From Amblyomma americanum (lineage: Eukaryota > Arthropoda > Arachnida > Ixodida > Ixodidae): a stretch of 64,000 nt of DNA. Below are positions 1-13,300 of the stretch, piece by piece. Every line of letters starts with the position of its first letter. The first letter of the stretch is position 1. The stretch is taken from the NCBI RefSeq assembly GCF_052857255.1, contig NC_135500.1, positions 159,121,689 through 159,185,688 of the forward strand. Direction: 5' to 3'. The notes under the pieces were generated by a model that was not told the DNA's origin, made no database searches, and worked only from the letters and a program-made list of their open reading frames with translations. A program made the position numbers and the translations under genes.

Positions 1-707
1 TACGAAAAAACGTCGTCTCTTAACACTTGATTAAATTTTCCACTTCGTGACCCGCGCCGAATAGGATGAGAATAGAGCATAAAACGAACCTTTCTGTTTT
101 AACAAGGGCGTTGTTTTAAAGTCCTCTCAGCCTGCATTTCCGGAAAAAAAACTTGAGTAGGTTCCGAGAGTGCGTAAGCAATAGTGAGAGCAAGATGCAA
201 GAAGAAACAAGAAAATAGAGAAAAGGGGCACCACTCACCCGCCGGAGCAAGGCTGGAGGCGTATCATTCGCGAGCCTTAAATAAATCATGTGTGAAAACA
301 GGGTGCGAGGGTAGGCTGCACGGCAACAAGGCTCTGGGCATGCACCTTGTGGAATTTTCTTGCACATTTGGCGCTAATCGCATTACAGAACGCAGCAAAA
401 TAAAGAACATACTTGCGTGATATTGTATTTTGTAAACACCACAGCAAGCATGCAATATTAAACTCACGCTAGCCCGCGGTCCAGGCACGCTGGTTTACTG
501 TTGCGTGATAAGGACATCGCAGTGATACCCCTGCCACGTACATTCTTTCATTTCCGCGATGTCAGCTGCCTGCCGCTCTTATAGGTCGCGTACACTTCGC
601 TGAGTAAGTGCTCAATGATATGAGCTACCCTGTCCTCAACCTGTCTCGCTGCTCAGCTATTTACGGGAGCACCGAGTGAAGATACTTCGCAACCCAGCGA
701 TCTTGTC
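1..707. other. Unassigned sequence, no gene seen
   Basis: Only short overlapping open frames (under 85 codons) occur on both strands, with no recognisable motif, repeat or RNA gene. Base composition is mixed and unremarkable. Confidence 0.5.
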
Positions 708-1286
708 GTGAGGGCGCGTGCTAGAGACACTCGTCGATCGATGCTCCGTCAGGAGGGAATTGATTTCCTTGAGACCGCTTTCTGCATGCTAGTCGTCAGA
801 AGTGGCCGTCACAAGGGCACTCGGCAGCCGCTGACCGCCGTCTGTAGTATTGTTGGCGTCAGGAAAGAGCAAACTGACTTCTGCTCTTTTGACACGCTGG
901 GGTGTTTGCTCCCTTTGTGCTTGCGTTTTCCATGGAACCTGATTTATCTTTCGATTCATCTCGTTTTTCACGTGTTAGCTCTGTTGGAGATCATATTTTA
1001 TTTATACATCTTCGTATCTTGCCCTCAAGAACGTAGCGCATTGGAGAACTCTGCCACCGCTGTTGAGATAGGAGTGCTTTTCTTCGCGCCCGAATCCCTG
1101 GTGCCTCGTGTATTGCGTGCCCAGAAGAATATAAATCATTTGTTTGCTTGCCGGAATATTCAGTCCCGTGCTGCTCTCGTAAGCAGGGAAGATGCGCGCG
1201 AAGATACGTTGCAGGCTGCTCCTGCTATCCGAGCGGCGGAAATATTTATACGAAGAAAAAAAGTGATGGTCAAGCTTTACATCTGA
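708..1286 (+). other. 192-codon open frame, probably chance
   Basis: This is the longest ATG-started frame in the window that is not transposon-derived. The predicted product has a basic N-terminus, a hydrophobic stretch at about residues 75-105 that could form one or two membrane segments (rich in L, I, F and Y), and a charged C-terminus. I recognise no family. Two unrelated frames overlap it on the minus strand (789-971 and 1002-1328). No clear splice sites or core promoter frame it. A rough estimate from stop-codon density says a frame this long is uncommon but not surprising in 64 kb read six ways. A real but unrecognised exon remains possible. Confidence 0.12.
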
Positions 1287-4200
1287 ATTCAAGTGCCCGC
1301 TGCGGAATTTTGCATTTAGAGAAAGCATTATCGCCTGGAATATAGCAAATGAACACGAATGTAGAATGCAAAGAACTTTCCTTGTAAAGAGTACGCGAGG
1401 TTCCCATGCATACGAAATGAGAGCGGCCGTGATAATGAAAAGCTGCTATGGATCCGGGAGTATGGAACAGTTGGGAAGAGCCGTGTTTTATTCCTTGCGA
1501 AGTGGCATCTTCTAGAAAACTTTATGATGCAAAACTGCATCGATAGAATGGATCTCAATAACGCATCGCGTGAAGCAAATATATAATAAAAGTTCGAATC
1601 GTTCAAGCCCGCCTCTCAGAATGAAGCTTTTGTACTAGCGCAGTAAAAAGCACTGAATCTGAGAGGCATATATGCGCGGGCTATTGGTTTCAAGGCTGGG
1701 ATATAGATACGTAAATGAGTGAAATAATCCTTCATGTTATGAATGCTGATTAACTGCCTAGGCTTTAATGAAAGGAAATATTCTAAAGAGATAATGAGTT
1801 CAGTGTTCCTGCCATCGAATATGGGCAAATATTTAGTTTGTTTTGATGGCATGCGGCAAACTGGGCTTTCTGCCAAATTCAGTGAAAATAAGTGGTCTTG
1901 AATTGCTAAAAAATGTACCAGAAGATGTTCTCTGTTGTCATCTTCGGCTTCAGGATCCTTAGTACGGTGTCAGAAAATCTTCAAACAGTAGTTAGCCAAG
2001 GCTGCAGCTGCAGGTTTGTTGAAGTCTGTCAACTACAACATTAGCACTCCTTGTCCGACTTCATCTAGTTGACGATAATATGTTCTCAGCAAGCTAAATT
2101 GGTTTAAGCAGGCGTAGGCATGCACATGTTAGAATGAAAAAGATTAGAAATGTGGAGGGAGGAGCAGAATATGGTGCCAGGTGGTCAGCGTGCACTACGG
2201 GAAAGAAAATAAAGGATCCCAAACTGGGAACAGTCTGAAATAAGCGCACATAGCCAACACTAGGCTTCAATGTGCACGTAATTGCGTGCCGTGCGTAGGT
2301 ACAGAACATGTCTCAATGTGCTGCTTGTCATCCCACAAATGAATGGAAGCAGATCCAGAATGCTTGCTTTCGTATTCATGTTTCGGCTTTCAATTGCATA
2401 GTGGTGCGTGACAAAAAATTTGATGATGTGTATGCAACCTGATGCGAGAACGCTGTGATAGGATTTGGATTTAAGTGACATGAATACTCTGATGCTTTTA
2501 CTTTGATGCTGTTACTGTTAGCCGAGGCATAATACATGACAAAATTTTTTCGGGAGATTGAAGTTGTGTAGATGTGGCGCTTATGTAAGGTAGAGGTTGG
2601 GCTTGAAGATAGGTAGAGGGGTTTCAGCCCCGTAGGTGGGCAGATCGGGTGGAGATACTGCTAGAGGCCAGTTTGATTTCTCATTGCGTCTGTGCAACCG
2701 ATATCGTCATTGCTTTTTCTTTTAGCTGCTGCGGGTCTCTTCGTTGGGAGGACACCGCGTGGGAGGTAGTGGTAGGTGGGTTGGTGGTGGGTTGCATTTC
2801 AGGGGGGTGGGGCATGCTCTCGGCGAGGTTTCAAACAGAGAACAATTTGTGTCTTTACAAAGGTACTGTGGGCACCTTCAGAAAGCACCACTGTTACTGC
2901 TCCAGCAGTAAAACTCAATAGAAACACTCGGTAAATTATGATTGTGTAAGGAACTATAACGCAATTTTGCGCCCCCGCGAGCTATAGCTGTTGCTTGGAA
3001 ATTTAAGAGGTCGAACTTACGGAACCGAATTCCTGTTAGCCGTTCAAAAGATTGCTTCTATGAGTACTGGTTTCTTCCCCTGGTCTGTATAGCATTATTT
3101 GTTTACAGGCCACATGGAGAGGCGAAACTACTGCCTATACAGCAATTACACTGCTCCTTGAACCGTTGCTAGGTATTTTACTGTTTCACATTTCTTTACA
3201 CGCAGAAACAATGTAGATTAAAGCGAGAGGCGCGCATGCTCACTTTCACTGAACACGTGGCACATAAGCGCCTTGTGCAAGCTCACCAACGAGGCCCTGA
3301 AGGGTGATGTACAAACGTTACACAAGATATTTAACTCTGAAAAAATAGGAAGCGACAGACTACACGCCTTAGCATGAACGGCATTCCCGAATGCGTCTAT
3401 TTCAAATGTCATATTTTCGCTTGGGACGAATTGCTGTTTTTTTTTCTCAAAAATAGAATTATGTTTTCAATTACTCTTCGTTTTACACTTCATTCCGTAC
3501 GTACTATACATTAACGAGAATACAGAATGTAGAGGTGCTGTTTGCGGATCATTAGCACCAGTTTGGGTCAGTAACATGGTAATAAATATTACCCTCTTTC
3601 TTTGAAAACAGATTTAATTGTTCCCAATGTGTAAAATATTGCCCCAAATGGCTCTTTCTTAGCATTGTGGCACCAATCGATCGTCAGCAGAATGCACTTT
3701 TCAGATCAATAGGACGCTTCTTTACATCATTGCGCCACATTCTAGGTTGAGTAGGCTGAGTCTATGGCATGTCTCTCTTCGTCAGGCCATAGTAGCAGAA
3801 ATCAGTAGACGTTTTGTCCTTAAACATGGGCTCTTTATAGCGTAGCGTATTTCGGCCGTGAAAACTACAATATATCTTGATGATGATCACAACAAAAGAA
3901 TAATATGCAAAGGGGTTCTCTTAGGGAAAGAAAGTGCAGCCTTTGAAAAAATATGGTAAGCAAATATTGAAGCGACCAGCACTCCTGTTCACTAAAGGCG
4001 CTCTCTTGCGCATTCAACCGTATTGTTCAGTCTCAGAAATGTGTTTGTGCTGTCTCCACAGTTTAAAACGTTGCAAAACGCGACGCCGTCACCGATTCGT
4101 CATCTAGAGCGACAAACCTTTTCACCTACAATCTTAACCGATGACTCTAAAAAGAGCGACTCTCGCACAGAAAGTAGATGTTGCAGAAATAGGCTCAAAT

Positions 4201-4390
4201 CCTACGCACGTCTTCAACATCGATGTACAGCGTAGGAGCCTGCCTATGGAAACGTTCTGACACTACACTTGTAGATAAACTGTTGTACCTCAAAAATAAA
4301 CTGCCCGCATGGGTGTGCCACGAATGTTCTCATGATAAAAACAAAATCAATGTTACATGCGCGCAGTGAAAACGTAGCATTCGAGCCTTC
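1287..4390. other. Unassigned sequence, no gene seen
   Basis: About 3.1 kb with only short chance frames. A G-rich stretch lies at about 2755-2812 (runs of GGG, GGTGG and GGGGGG). The rest is A+T-leaning unique-looking DNA with no repeat that I recognise. Confidence 0.5.
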
Positions 4391-4395
4391 AGCGT

Positions 4396-4480
4396 GGCGG
4401 CGCCGCCACCCTGTGGCTGCGTTGCCACCCTGTGGCTGCGCCACCACGCTGTGGCTGCGCTACCACATTGCGGCGCCGCC
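4396..4480. repeat. GC-rich 19-bp minisatellite, four units
   Basis: Four units of 19 bp run from 4405 to 4480 (4405-4423, 4424-4442, 4443-4461, 4462-4480). The core is CCACNCTGTGGCTGCG; the first two units differ only in their last two bases and the fourth is the most diverged. The self-complementary word GGCGGCGCCGCC lies at the left edge (4396-4407) and GCGGCGCCGCC recurs at the right edge (4470-4480). GC-rich sequence continues to about 4530. It stands out sharply from the A+T-leaning surroundings, and an open frame over 4332-4778 exists only because of this tract and the adjoining TA array. Confidence 0.8.
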
Positions 4481-4640
4481 ACGATGTCACGTGGTGCGGA
4501 GCAGCTTCCGGCGGCGCGGCGCCATGGCTGATCACGTGAACAAGTTCCACTCGGCCAGCTATAGCTATCGCGTCATTCGAGGTTTAACCAGAGCTAAACC
4601 ACCGCCAATTTTTTTAAACTTTTCCTTGCAAAATAATTTC

Positions 4641-6322
<1,682 letters not shown>

Positions 6323-6741
6323 GACGCGATAGCTTTAAAGGGCTAAAACCCATATATGTTTAATTGGCCATTCTGCACTTAACAATAATATATCCCTGGG
6401 ATTCTTCATTCCACTCCTGGCGTAGTAATGCAGCGGTTATACGCTCCACCACTGCCCGCGATGGCAGGTGCTGCCACCTGTTGTGCTTATACACCTCAGG
6501 TTGCCCTTCATCGCGACTAATCTCTAGTTTAACTGACACCTGCCACGGTGCGCAGTTTGCTCACAATCCGGTGGGCTCAGGTTGTGATGACGCCACAAGG
6601 TTACGCGACCTAGGTGGCCCACCTTCCACCTAGGTTGCTTCTTTGGGCATTTTGACGCAGATTTTTTGCTTACGGTCAGCGACGCTGACGACGTTGACCC
6701 TCGATTTTCTGCGACAAGAGCTCCTTAACGCTATCGATTTG
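6323..6741. mobile_element. Tick-type short element with terminal inverted repeats (MITE-like)
   Basis: The left end (6323-6344, GACGCGATAGCTTTAAAGGG) and the right end (6719-6741, ending in CTTAACGCTATCGATTT) are imperfect inverted repeats sharing the word CGATAGCNTTAA. From memory, the right-hand block (GACGCTGACGACG... to TTAACGCTATCG) and the body (CCCGCGATGGCAGGTGCTGC) recur in hard-tick genomes, where the TIR is closer to a perfect AACGCGATAGCGTTAA palindrome. An internal hairpin has 9-bp arms, 6609-6617 (CCTAGGTGG) and 6626-6634 (CCACCTAGG). There is no coding capacity, so it would have to be non-autonomous. No clear target-site duplication was found, so the outer limits are approximate. 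Confidence 0.55.
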
Positions 6742-6986
6742 AAATAAAACAAGGTGCAGAAAACAAATATATTCTGAGACTAATAATGGAGTAGTTCCTA
6801 GGAAAGCTGTAAAGATTATATGGGTTGCTTGGTCAGTTGAGAGCTGAATTATGATGGGAACTTGGCGTTACCATTAAATGTTATAAACACTCTTCCAACC
6901 CAATTCTTTTAATCGCTGAAACGTTCTTTCCACAAAGAGATTTTTGAAATGATGAAGGTTGCTGGTTTGGGCCCGTCGGTTCATAA

Positions 6987-7124
6987 CAGAAGAGGAAATA
7001 TGCAGCGCAGAAAAACGCACGGATGACAGAAGAAAGTCGTTCGTGCGCGAAAGAAGTCAGCGCTTGTGTTTGTCTTTCTTCTGTGGTTCGTGTGCTTTTT
7101 TGCGCTGCATATTTCCTGTTCTGA
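6987..7124. repeat. Foldback (hairpin) element F
   Basis: Outer arms 6993-7009 and 7100-7116 are a perfect 17-bp inverted repeat (AGGAAATATGCAGCGCA). After a few small gaps the inner arms 7026-7036 and 7074-7084 pair perfectly (ACAGAAGAAAG). The loop 7037-7073 contains AGCGCTTGTGTTTGTC and a small internal TTCG/CGAA hairpin. Arms between these blocks align with indels, so this copy is older than elements A-C. Overlapping frames on both strands here are by-products of the inverted repeat. Confidence 0.85.
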
Positions 7125-8899
7125 ATTTTTTTAAAACGGAGTCCAGTTGTTAATGGCACCAGTTTCGCGACTCCAATGTTACTTCTTGCTTACTGCATAT
7201 GCAATGCGTGGGACTGGAATCCTTTCCTTTGGCGAGAGGTAAGAACTCCTTGTGTCCGAAATCACGGCAAAGCAGAATACCATCGGGAAAATAAGTGCAA
7301 ATATTTCCAGTATTCTGTTTATAAAGCAGATACTCGAAAGCTTTAAAACAGTCACTTGAGCCGTTGCCCTGTAGTATTTTCAGTTCTAGGAGGCTGATGC
7401 ATTTCGAAAAAAGACATTCCTTGGCTGCGGTTATATTTTCAATTCACGGAAAAATTCGAGCTGTTTTAAGATGCCCCCTTACCGTCAAAAAACTCACGGT
7501 TAAAATTCCGCAGTGTAACATTGCACGTTGTGATCCTGGCGATTTTATTTAGAGTCTGGCGACAAGGGTCCTTGTTGATAAATGTCAGGTTAAGTGACTC
7601 TTCCGATTTTGAGAGAAAGTGCAAGCTATTAATTTGTGATGTAATCAGCGACGTTGTGCCCCGATGAGTTCTTTGTGCTAAATTTGCATTTTCGAATTTT
7701 ACGCTGCTGCAATATCTTTCTTTTTCTTTCACAGAAAAGAAACAGGAGAAAAGGCATGCGAAGAAATCTTCGTAAATGTGGACAGAAGCAGTCCAGTAGT
7801 AAAACAGATTGCGAACCATGGCACGCTAAAACAATCCTCATTACGGCGCAGCCCAATATAAGGTTCCAGCGGAAATTCTTGTCAATTATCCATAATTACG
7901 CAGCGGTTTTGCCGAAAAGTCGGTGCATATCTATTGAACAATACTACTTCTGGGATTCATATTCGCTGCCATTTAGCACTTAGCATGGAAGCTTTTTAGT
8001 CCGAAGGGTACAGCAAATGGAAAAACAGCGCTTCGTGGCAGCTGAGGTTTTGTATCATTCGGCTTGTAAATTCTCGGGCTTCATTACCTGTCTAGGCGAC
8101 AGTACTTTAGTTGAGGTGAAATCCAAAGAGCTGCGTCAAGCAACACTTCGATGAACGTTCAAATGTCCACGCCGGTCGAAATTTGGTCATAGTGTATATC
8201 TATAACATTCAACATGTGGTGTGGCAAGGAGAAACAATGAAAATATAATTATTCTTATAGAGTGAAGATATAAGCATGTAGGTGCAAAAGAAAACAGCCC
8301 ACCTTTACAGGCCAAGCGCGTTCAATCGGCTCAATGTGAAAGTTCCTGCACTTTCTTTTATTACGCAAGAGCTTCTTTTGTACACCCCCTTTGAAAGCAG
8401 TGTCAGAGGAGAGAGACCCGCAGAATGAGCGCTGTCTCTAAAAGTACCTCCTGCCCTAAGATCATTTACTTCAATCTCTTGCAACATTTCGAAAGGCTTC
8501 TTAGATGTGGCGTCTGCCTTATTCACCCCCAGCTTGCTGCCAGACTTTGAAAAGTGCCTTTCTTGAACACCCTTCCTGTGGCCTGAAAACGCGCTGCTTG
8601 AATATTCGACACATCTACAAGGACAGTGCTCTCGCTATATGGCGCTGACGACCAGGTTTCGGTTTTGATGCAAAGTTCCAGCTAGTGAATGCAGGCGTCT
8701 CTCCCGTGCTCCTACTCCGACGAATTTCTTCTCTGCTATGACGCAAAATATATGCCCACCGCATTCTTGCCGGTTTTTTTTTTAAGATTAAGAAAATAGC
8801 ATCAGTAAATGTTCCGAAAAGAAGAAGACCGAAAGCAGCGCTTCTCTGCAAGGCATATGAGTTGCGATTAGCGCTGTTTCATTTTTTGTGCCGGCTAGT
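7125..8899. other. Unassigned sequence, no gene seen
   Basis: Short antisense-overlapping frames only (for example 7466-7819 minus and 7654-7983 plus). A 73-codon minus frame at 8305-8526 has an ordinary amino-acid mix but no recognised motif. Confidence 0.45.
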
Positions 8900-8904
8900 G
8901 ACGA

Positions 8905-9818
8905 CGAAAACTTTGAGCAAAATTTCAACCGCACTTCTGATGTTTGCAAATCGGAAAAGACCAATTTTCTTTGATATTTCTTCCTTGATTAAAGGGCGAA
9001 AGTAGAAGCCGTATGCCTTAATATGTTGCATACGACGTTCAGAAGTAATGAGCTCGGAGTCCTAAAGCGGCACAATGAAAGCGGAAATTGGAAATCATTC
9101 TTAGGCAGTCTCAAGTGAAGGTTTGTGGAAAGCATATATTGTTTCTTATATCTGATTCCTCTAATTCTTGTGAGCTTTTCCTCCAAACGTTAATTGCAGA
9201 CACAAGATGTAGAGATTTCATTTTAAGAGCCCGTACTTTTATTTGCCAAGCCAAAACAGCGGTATTCGTAATTTGGTGCTCCACTTGACATAGTTACAAT
9301 TGTAATGACATTGAGCAACCTTTATATATAACCCAAATAATCATATTTTTTGCTTTCTATGCCTGATTAATCTACCACCAAACATATGTGAGTGCGCTGA
9401 AATCAGAAGAAAACCCTGGTTCGGATGTTTTGAAAATTCTTCGAGATATCCTACTAAAATTTCAAACACCGTCCTATAAGTCATAAAAGGCTGTTTCCTC
9501 TTGCTATGTGCATTTCATTAAGAGGTGATAGTAGAAGGCCTGTGCCTGAATTTGTTATATGCGATGATCAGGAGTTCTGAGTTCGGACAAGTTCAGTGAT
9601 ACAAGAAAAGCTGAACTGGAAATCCTTTCTCTGGAGTCCCAGGCCTAATTCCTGGGAAGCACATAAAAATATTATTTCCTTTTCCCTGTTCTCATTTTGT
9701 CCTGAATTTTTCAAAATTTTGAAGTTTGTACTTTGGTATCCATTTGGAAAGCTTGCGAAGTTATCAATTTTAGTAGCCCTGTTACGTAATACAAAGAATC
9801 ATATGCTTGTACTTTTCT
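8905..9818. repeat. Diverged tandem duplication, unit 1 and first part of unit 2
   Basis: Two blocks align in the same orientation at an offset of about 530 bp. AAAATTTCAA occurs at 8919-8928 and 9456-9465. The stretch 8988-9105 aligns with 9517-9640 (shared GTAGAAG, GAGCTCGGA/GAGTTCGGA, TGGAAATC). Unit 1 continues to about 9455. Unit 2 is cut at 9828 by the LINE insertion and resumes after 11508. Identity appears moderate with many indels, so the duplication is old. No protein is encoded. Confidence 0.65.
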
Positions 9819-11508
9819 TAGTGAAACTCATCATCATCATCATCAGCCTTACTACACCCACTGCAGGGCAAAGGCCTCTCCCATGTCTCTCCAATTAACC
9901 CTATCCTTTGCCAGCTGCATCCACCCTTTGCCTGCAAACTTCTTAATCTCATCCGCCCATCTAACCTTCTGCCGCCCCCTGCTACGCTTACTTTCTCTTG
10001 GAACTCACTCCGTTACCCTTAAAGACCAGCGGTTATCTTGCCTTCGCATTACATGCCCTGCCCAAGCCCATTTCTTTCTCTTGATTTCGACTAAGATGTC
10101 ATTAACCCGTGTTTGTTCCCTCACCCACTCTGCCCGCTTACGATCTCTTAACGTTACACCTATCATTTTTCTTTCCATGGCTCGCTGCGTGGTCCTTAAC
10201 TTCAGCTGAACTCTTTTCGTTAGCCTCCATGTTTCTGCCCCGTAGGTGAGTACCGGTACGATTATGCTGTTGTACACTTTCCTCTTGAGGGAAATTGGTA
10301 AACTGCCACTCATGATCTGCGAGAATTTGCCATATGCGCTCCACCCCATTCTTATCCTTCTAGTTATCTCCCTCTCATGATCCGGATCAACTGTCACTAC
10401 CTGCCCTAAGTAGACGTATTCCGGCACAATTTCTAGGCTCTCGCTGCCAATTGTGAACTGTTGTTCCCTGGCAAGGCTGTTGAACAGTACCTTGGTTTTC
10501 TGCATGTTAATTTTTAGACCCATCGATCTGCTCTGCCTGTCTAACTCGTTGGTCATGATTTGCAGTTCACCTCTTGAGTGACTCAGCAAGGCAATGTCAT
10601 CAGCAAATCTCAGATTATTTAGGTATTCTCCATTTATTCTTATTCCCAACTGTTCCCAATTTAGGCTTCGAAATACCTCCTGCAAACATGCGGTGAACAG
10701 CATTGGCGAGATCGTGACTCCTTGCCTGACGCCCTTCCTTATTGGAATTTTATTGCTGACTTTATGGAGGACTATAGTAGCTGTGCAGTTGCTGTATATA
10801 TCTTCCAGTATTTTGACATAAGGCTCTTCTACCCCCTGATTACGCAATGCCTGTATGACTGCTGAGGTTTCCACTGAGTCGAATGCTTTCTCGTAATCAA
10901 TGAAAGCTATATATAGAGGTTGGTTATATTCTGCGCATTTCTCTATCACCTGATTGATAGTGTGAATATGATCTATTGTGGAATATCCTTTACGAAAGCC
11001 TGCCTGATCATTTGGTTGATTAAAGTCTAACGTTGCCCTGACTCTATTAGCGATTACCTTAGTAAATACTTTGTAGGCAACGGATAGTACGCTGATCGGC
11101 CTGTAATTTTTCAAGTCCTTGGCGTCTCTCTTATGAATTAAGATAATGTTTGCATTCTTCCAAGCTTCTGGTACAGTCGAGGTCATAAGGCATTGCGTAT
11201 ACAGGGTGGCTAGTTTTTCTAGCACGATGTCCCCTCCATCCTTCAACAGATCTGCTGTTACCTGATCCTCCCCAGCTGCTTTTCCCCTTTTCATTGCTTC
11301 GAAGGCTTTCTTTACTTCATCTTTCGTTACTGGCGGGATGACGCATTGCTGTGCACTGCTGTCTTTCTCATTAGCGCGCTGATTACATTGGCTACTGTAC
11401 AGGTCTGTGTGGAACTCTTCGGCTACGTTAACTATCTTATCCATATTGCTAATGACATTGCCCTGCTTGTCTCTTAATGTATACATCTGGTTTTTACCTA
11501 GTGAAACT
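9819..11508 (-). mobile_element. 5'-truncated RTE-type LINE with 10-bp target-site duplication
   Basis: The element occupies 9829-11498 (1,670 bp). It is flanked on both sides by the identical 10-mer TAGTGAAACT (9819-9828 and 11499-11508), a perfect target-site duplication. Read on the minus strand it starts inside the reverse-transcriptase frame, just upstream of a Met codon at 11486, so the endonuclease half was lost at insertion. It ends in a short (GAT)n tail at 9829-9846, as expected for this LINE type. The 3' end resembles a LINE tail that I know from tick genomes. Related, more worn copies lie at 23350-23760 and 38560-39232. Confidence 0.92.
9852..11486 (-). pseudogene. LINE reverse transcriptase, truncated, one premature stop
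   Basis: The frame runs 493 codons from 11486 to an in-frame TGA at 10005-10007. It then stays open for 50 more codons to a natural-looking TAG at 9852-9854, so a single Trp-to-stop change appears to have cut the C-terminus. Reverse-transcriptase landmarks are in order: KNYRPISVLSVAYKV, QAGFRKGYST, AFIDYEKAFDSV, KGVRQGVTISPMLF, and the catalytic box LRFADDIALLS with F294-A-D-D297. Next come the YLGQVV region, LTYGAETW, and the WAGHVMRRQDNRWS C-terminal region typical of RTE-clade elements (often mis-annotated as craniofacial development protein 2-like). No endonuclease domain remains, so the copy cannot move by itself. Expression would need a host promoter. Confidence 0.93.
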
Positions 11509-11650
11509 ATCTACCAGTAAATATTCGTGACTGCACTGAAGTTAAAGAATAAAAAGACAAAGCATTCTGAAATTTCTTCGAATAGGCCCTCAATTGTAAA
11601 GCAGTGAAGTTCGGAATGCAACAAGAATTCCCTAAATATCTTCATTACTT
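11509..11650. repeat. Continuation of tandem-duplication unit 2 after the LINE
   Basis: ATCTACCAGTAAATATTCGT at 11509-11528 and the following ~95 bp align with 9370-9480 of unit 1 (shared ATCTACC, GACTGCACTGAA versus GAGTGCGCTGAA, GAAATTTCTTCGA versus GAAAATTCTTCGA). This shows that the LINE entered an already duplicated sequence. Confidence 0.65.
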
Positions 11651-12289
11651 CAGCTGCCACAATCTTGAACGAAGTCAACTTCTGGTGCGCTTACTTCTCG
11701 AGGCAGGGGTTCGTGCAGTTGCGTGCCACATAAGACAGACACAAAAAAATAAAGAACTGAACGAAGTTTCGGATGCCCTTTCAACGTAGTTTTTGTGTCG
11801 CATCACATAACGCGAGCGTCACACTCATATCATGGTCGAGTTTTAAAATTCAGAAAACTAGAGAGAGAATCCGACCATCCATCGTGTTTCGCAATCATCT
11901 GCAGACGTTTTCAGAACTTCAAGTGTACAGAGTGTCATTTTCACAGAGTGCCTTCTAGAGAAACCGTTTGTACAGAGTGCCTGTACAGAGTATCATTTTC
12001 TTGTACGTGCCCCGACCAACAAAGGTCACTAGCGTATTTCAAACTTAAAGGCTGGTGGCTTAGATAGAGTGAACTATCTTGCAGCGAATGCTATGGGATG
12101 CTATGGGAGGGAGTACATTGCAACCAGTGCTATCAATTGTTCTCCACAGGAGACAAAAAGTCAAGCAGTCCTGCTTTGCCATCGGACTGATGAGGCAAAC
12201 AGGTGTGTAGGGCCTATTGTGGAGCATATACGGAAAAAGAGAATAGTCTCCGATACGAAAGAAATCAAAACAATACGCGTTTTATTCTT
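11651..12289. other. Unassigned sequence with a small cluster of TACAGAGTG words
   Basis: At 11923-12001 the word (TG)TACAGAGTG or a variant occurs four times, and TCATTTTC twice, giving a ragged short tandem repeat. No coding signal is seen in the rest. Confidence 0.4.
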
Positions 12290-12440
12290 ATGGTACTTCT
12301 GTTCACAACAGAAATTTAGTTTCGCAATCATCTCATAAGGTAACGCCCCAGAGAGTTCAATAAATGTAAACCGCATGCCTCCGAAGGGATCCCAACGCAC
12401 GATCTCCGCTTGTCCGGTGCAGTTGCTCGCTACTTGCTAG
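12290..12440 (-). mobile_element. Probable tRNA-derived SINE remnant
   Basis: On the minus strand, 12437 down to about 12370 reads as a worn tRNA-like head. ATCGTGCGTTGGGATCCC resembles a box B (GGTTCGAATCCC) and is followed by CGGAGGCAT, a motif I recall after the tRNA part of tick SINEs. The following ~80 bp (ATTGAACTCTCTGGGGCG, ending near AATAAAACG) resembles a SINE body from memory. Boundaries and family are uncertain. Confidence 0.4.
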
Positions 12441-13177
12441 TAGCACATAAGTTCCTTGCCTGACTTTTCACTTCATCATTCCTTCCAGTGTTGTACCTTG
12501 ACCGCAAAGAAGGAACTAAAGGAGAAACTGTACGTAGCTTCCAGACGTGGTAATCTGTCCTCGTGTATGAAAACCTGCCGCCACAAAGTCATGCCGCTAA
12601 ACACTCAGCCACATGTTTAGGTGCGTTATCACTGTAGCGAATATTTTGTACAACGATAGGTTTTCTTAATTAACGAGGGTATACATTCGAGCTTCTTTAT
12701 TACTATCCTCTTTATTTGGGAATCGAAATAAAAAATATCTTGGCACCAAGCTTTACCGACGTCTTTACGCTTCCTGGATGTGGAGACTCACTATGTGGAC
12801 GATAGGCAGGGTGAAAATGTAGAGTCCATTATGCTCACACATTTTCGTCCCGTTATTACAGACATAATATGAATATAGACAGATAGGTGGAAAAAATATG
12901 TAAAAAACTCAAGTAATGCTCAGCAGTCACGGATGGCTAGAGCAGTTTATCGTTGGCAGCGACATGCTGGAAGCAATAAGGGAATACGTCTACTTATAGC
13001 AGGTAGTGACCACATATCCGAATCACGAGAGCAACACAATTAGAAGCTTAATAAAGAGATGAAGCGCGTTTGGCAGTTTTCTTAGATCATAAATGGCAGC
13101 TTACCAATTTTCCTGAAGAATAAAGTATATAGCATCTGTTTCTTACATGTACTCACCTATTGGCCAGAAACTAATCA
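12441..13177. other. Unassigned sequence, no gene seen
   Basis: No coding or repeat signal recognised. Confidence 0.45.
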
Positions 13178-13300
13178 AAATCAATAAAAAGAGAGATAGA
13201 GAGAAGCTCTTTAATGAAAAAAACAGGGAGTTAAGCCAACGTTTTAATAATGACATGCTACTCTCTGCGGGCAAAGGAATTGGGAGGTAAAAGTGGAAGT
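13178..13300 (-). mobile_element. Possible retroelement 3' tail
   Basis: The motif order (AGAGAGATAGAGAGAAGC, CTTTAATGAAAA, then TGCTACTCTCTGCGGGCAAA and AATTGGGAGG) resembles a 3' UTR that recurs on the reverse strand in tick sequences. I recognise it only loosely, and no coding part is attached. Confidence 0.3.
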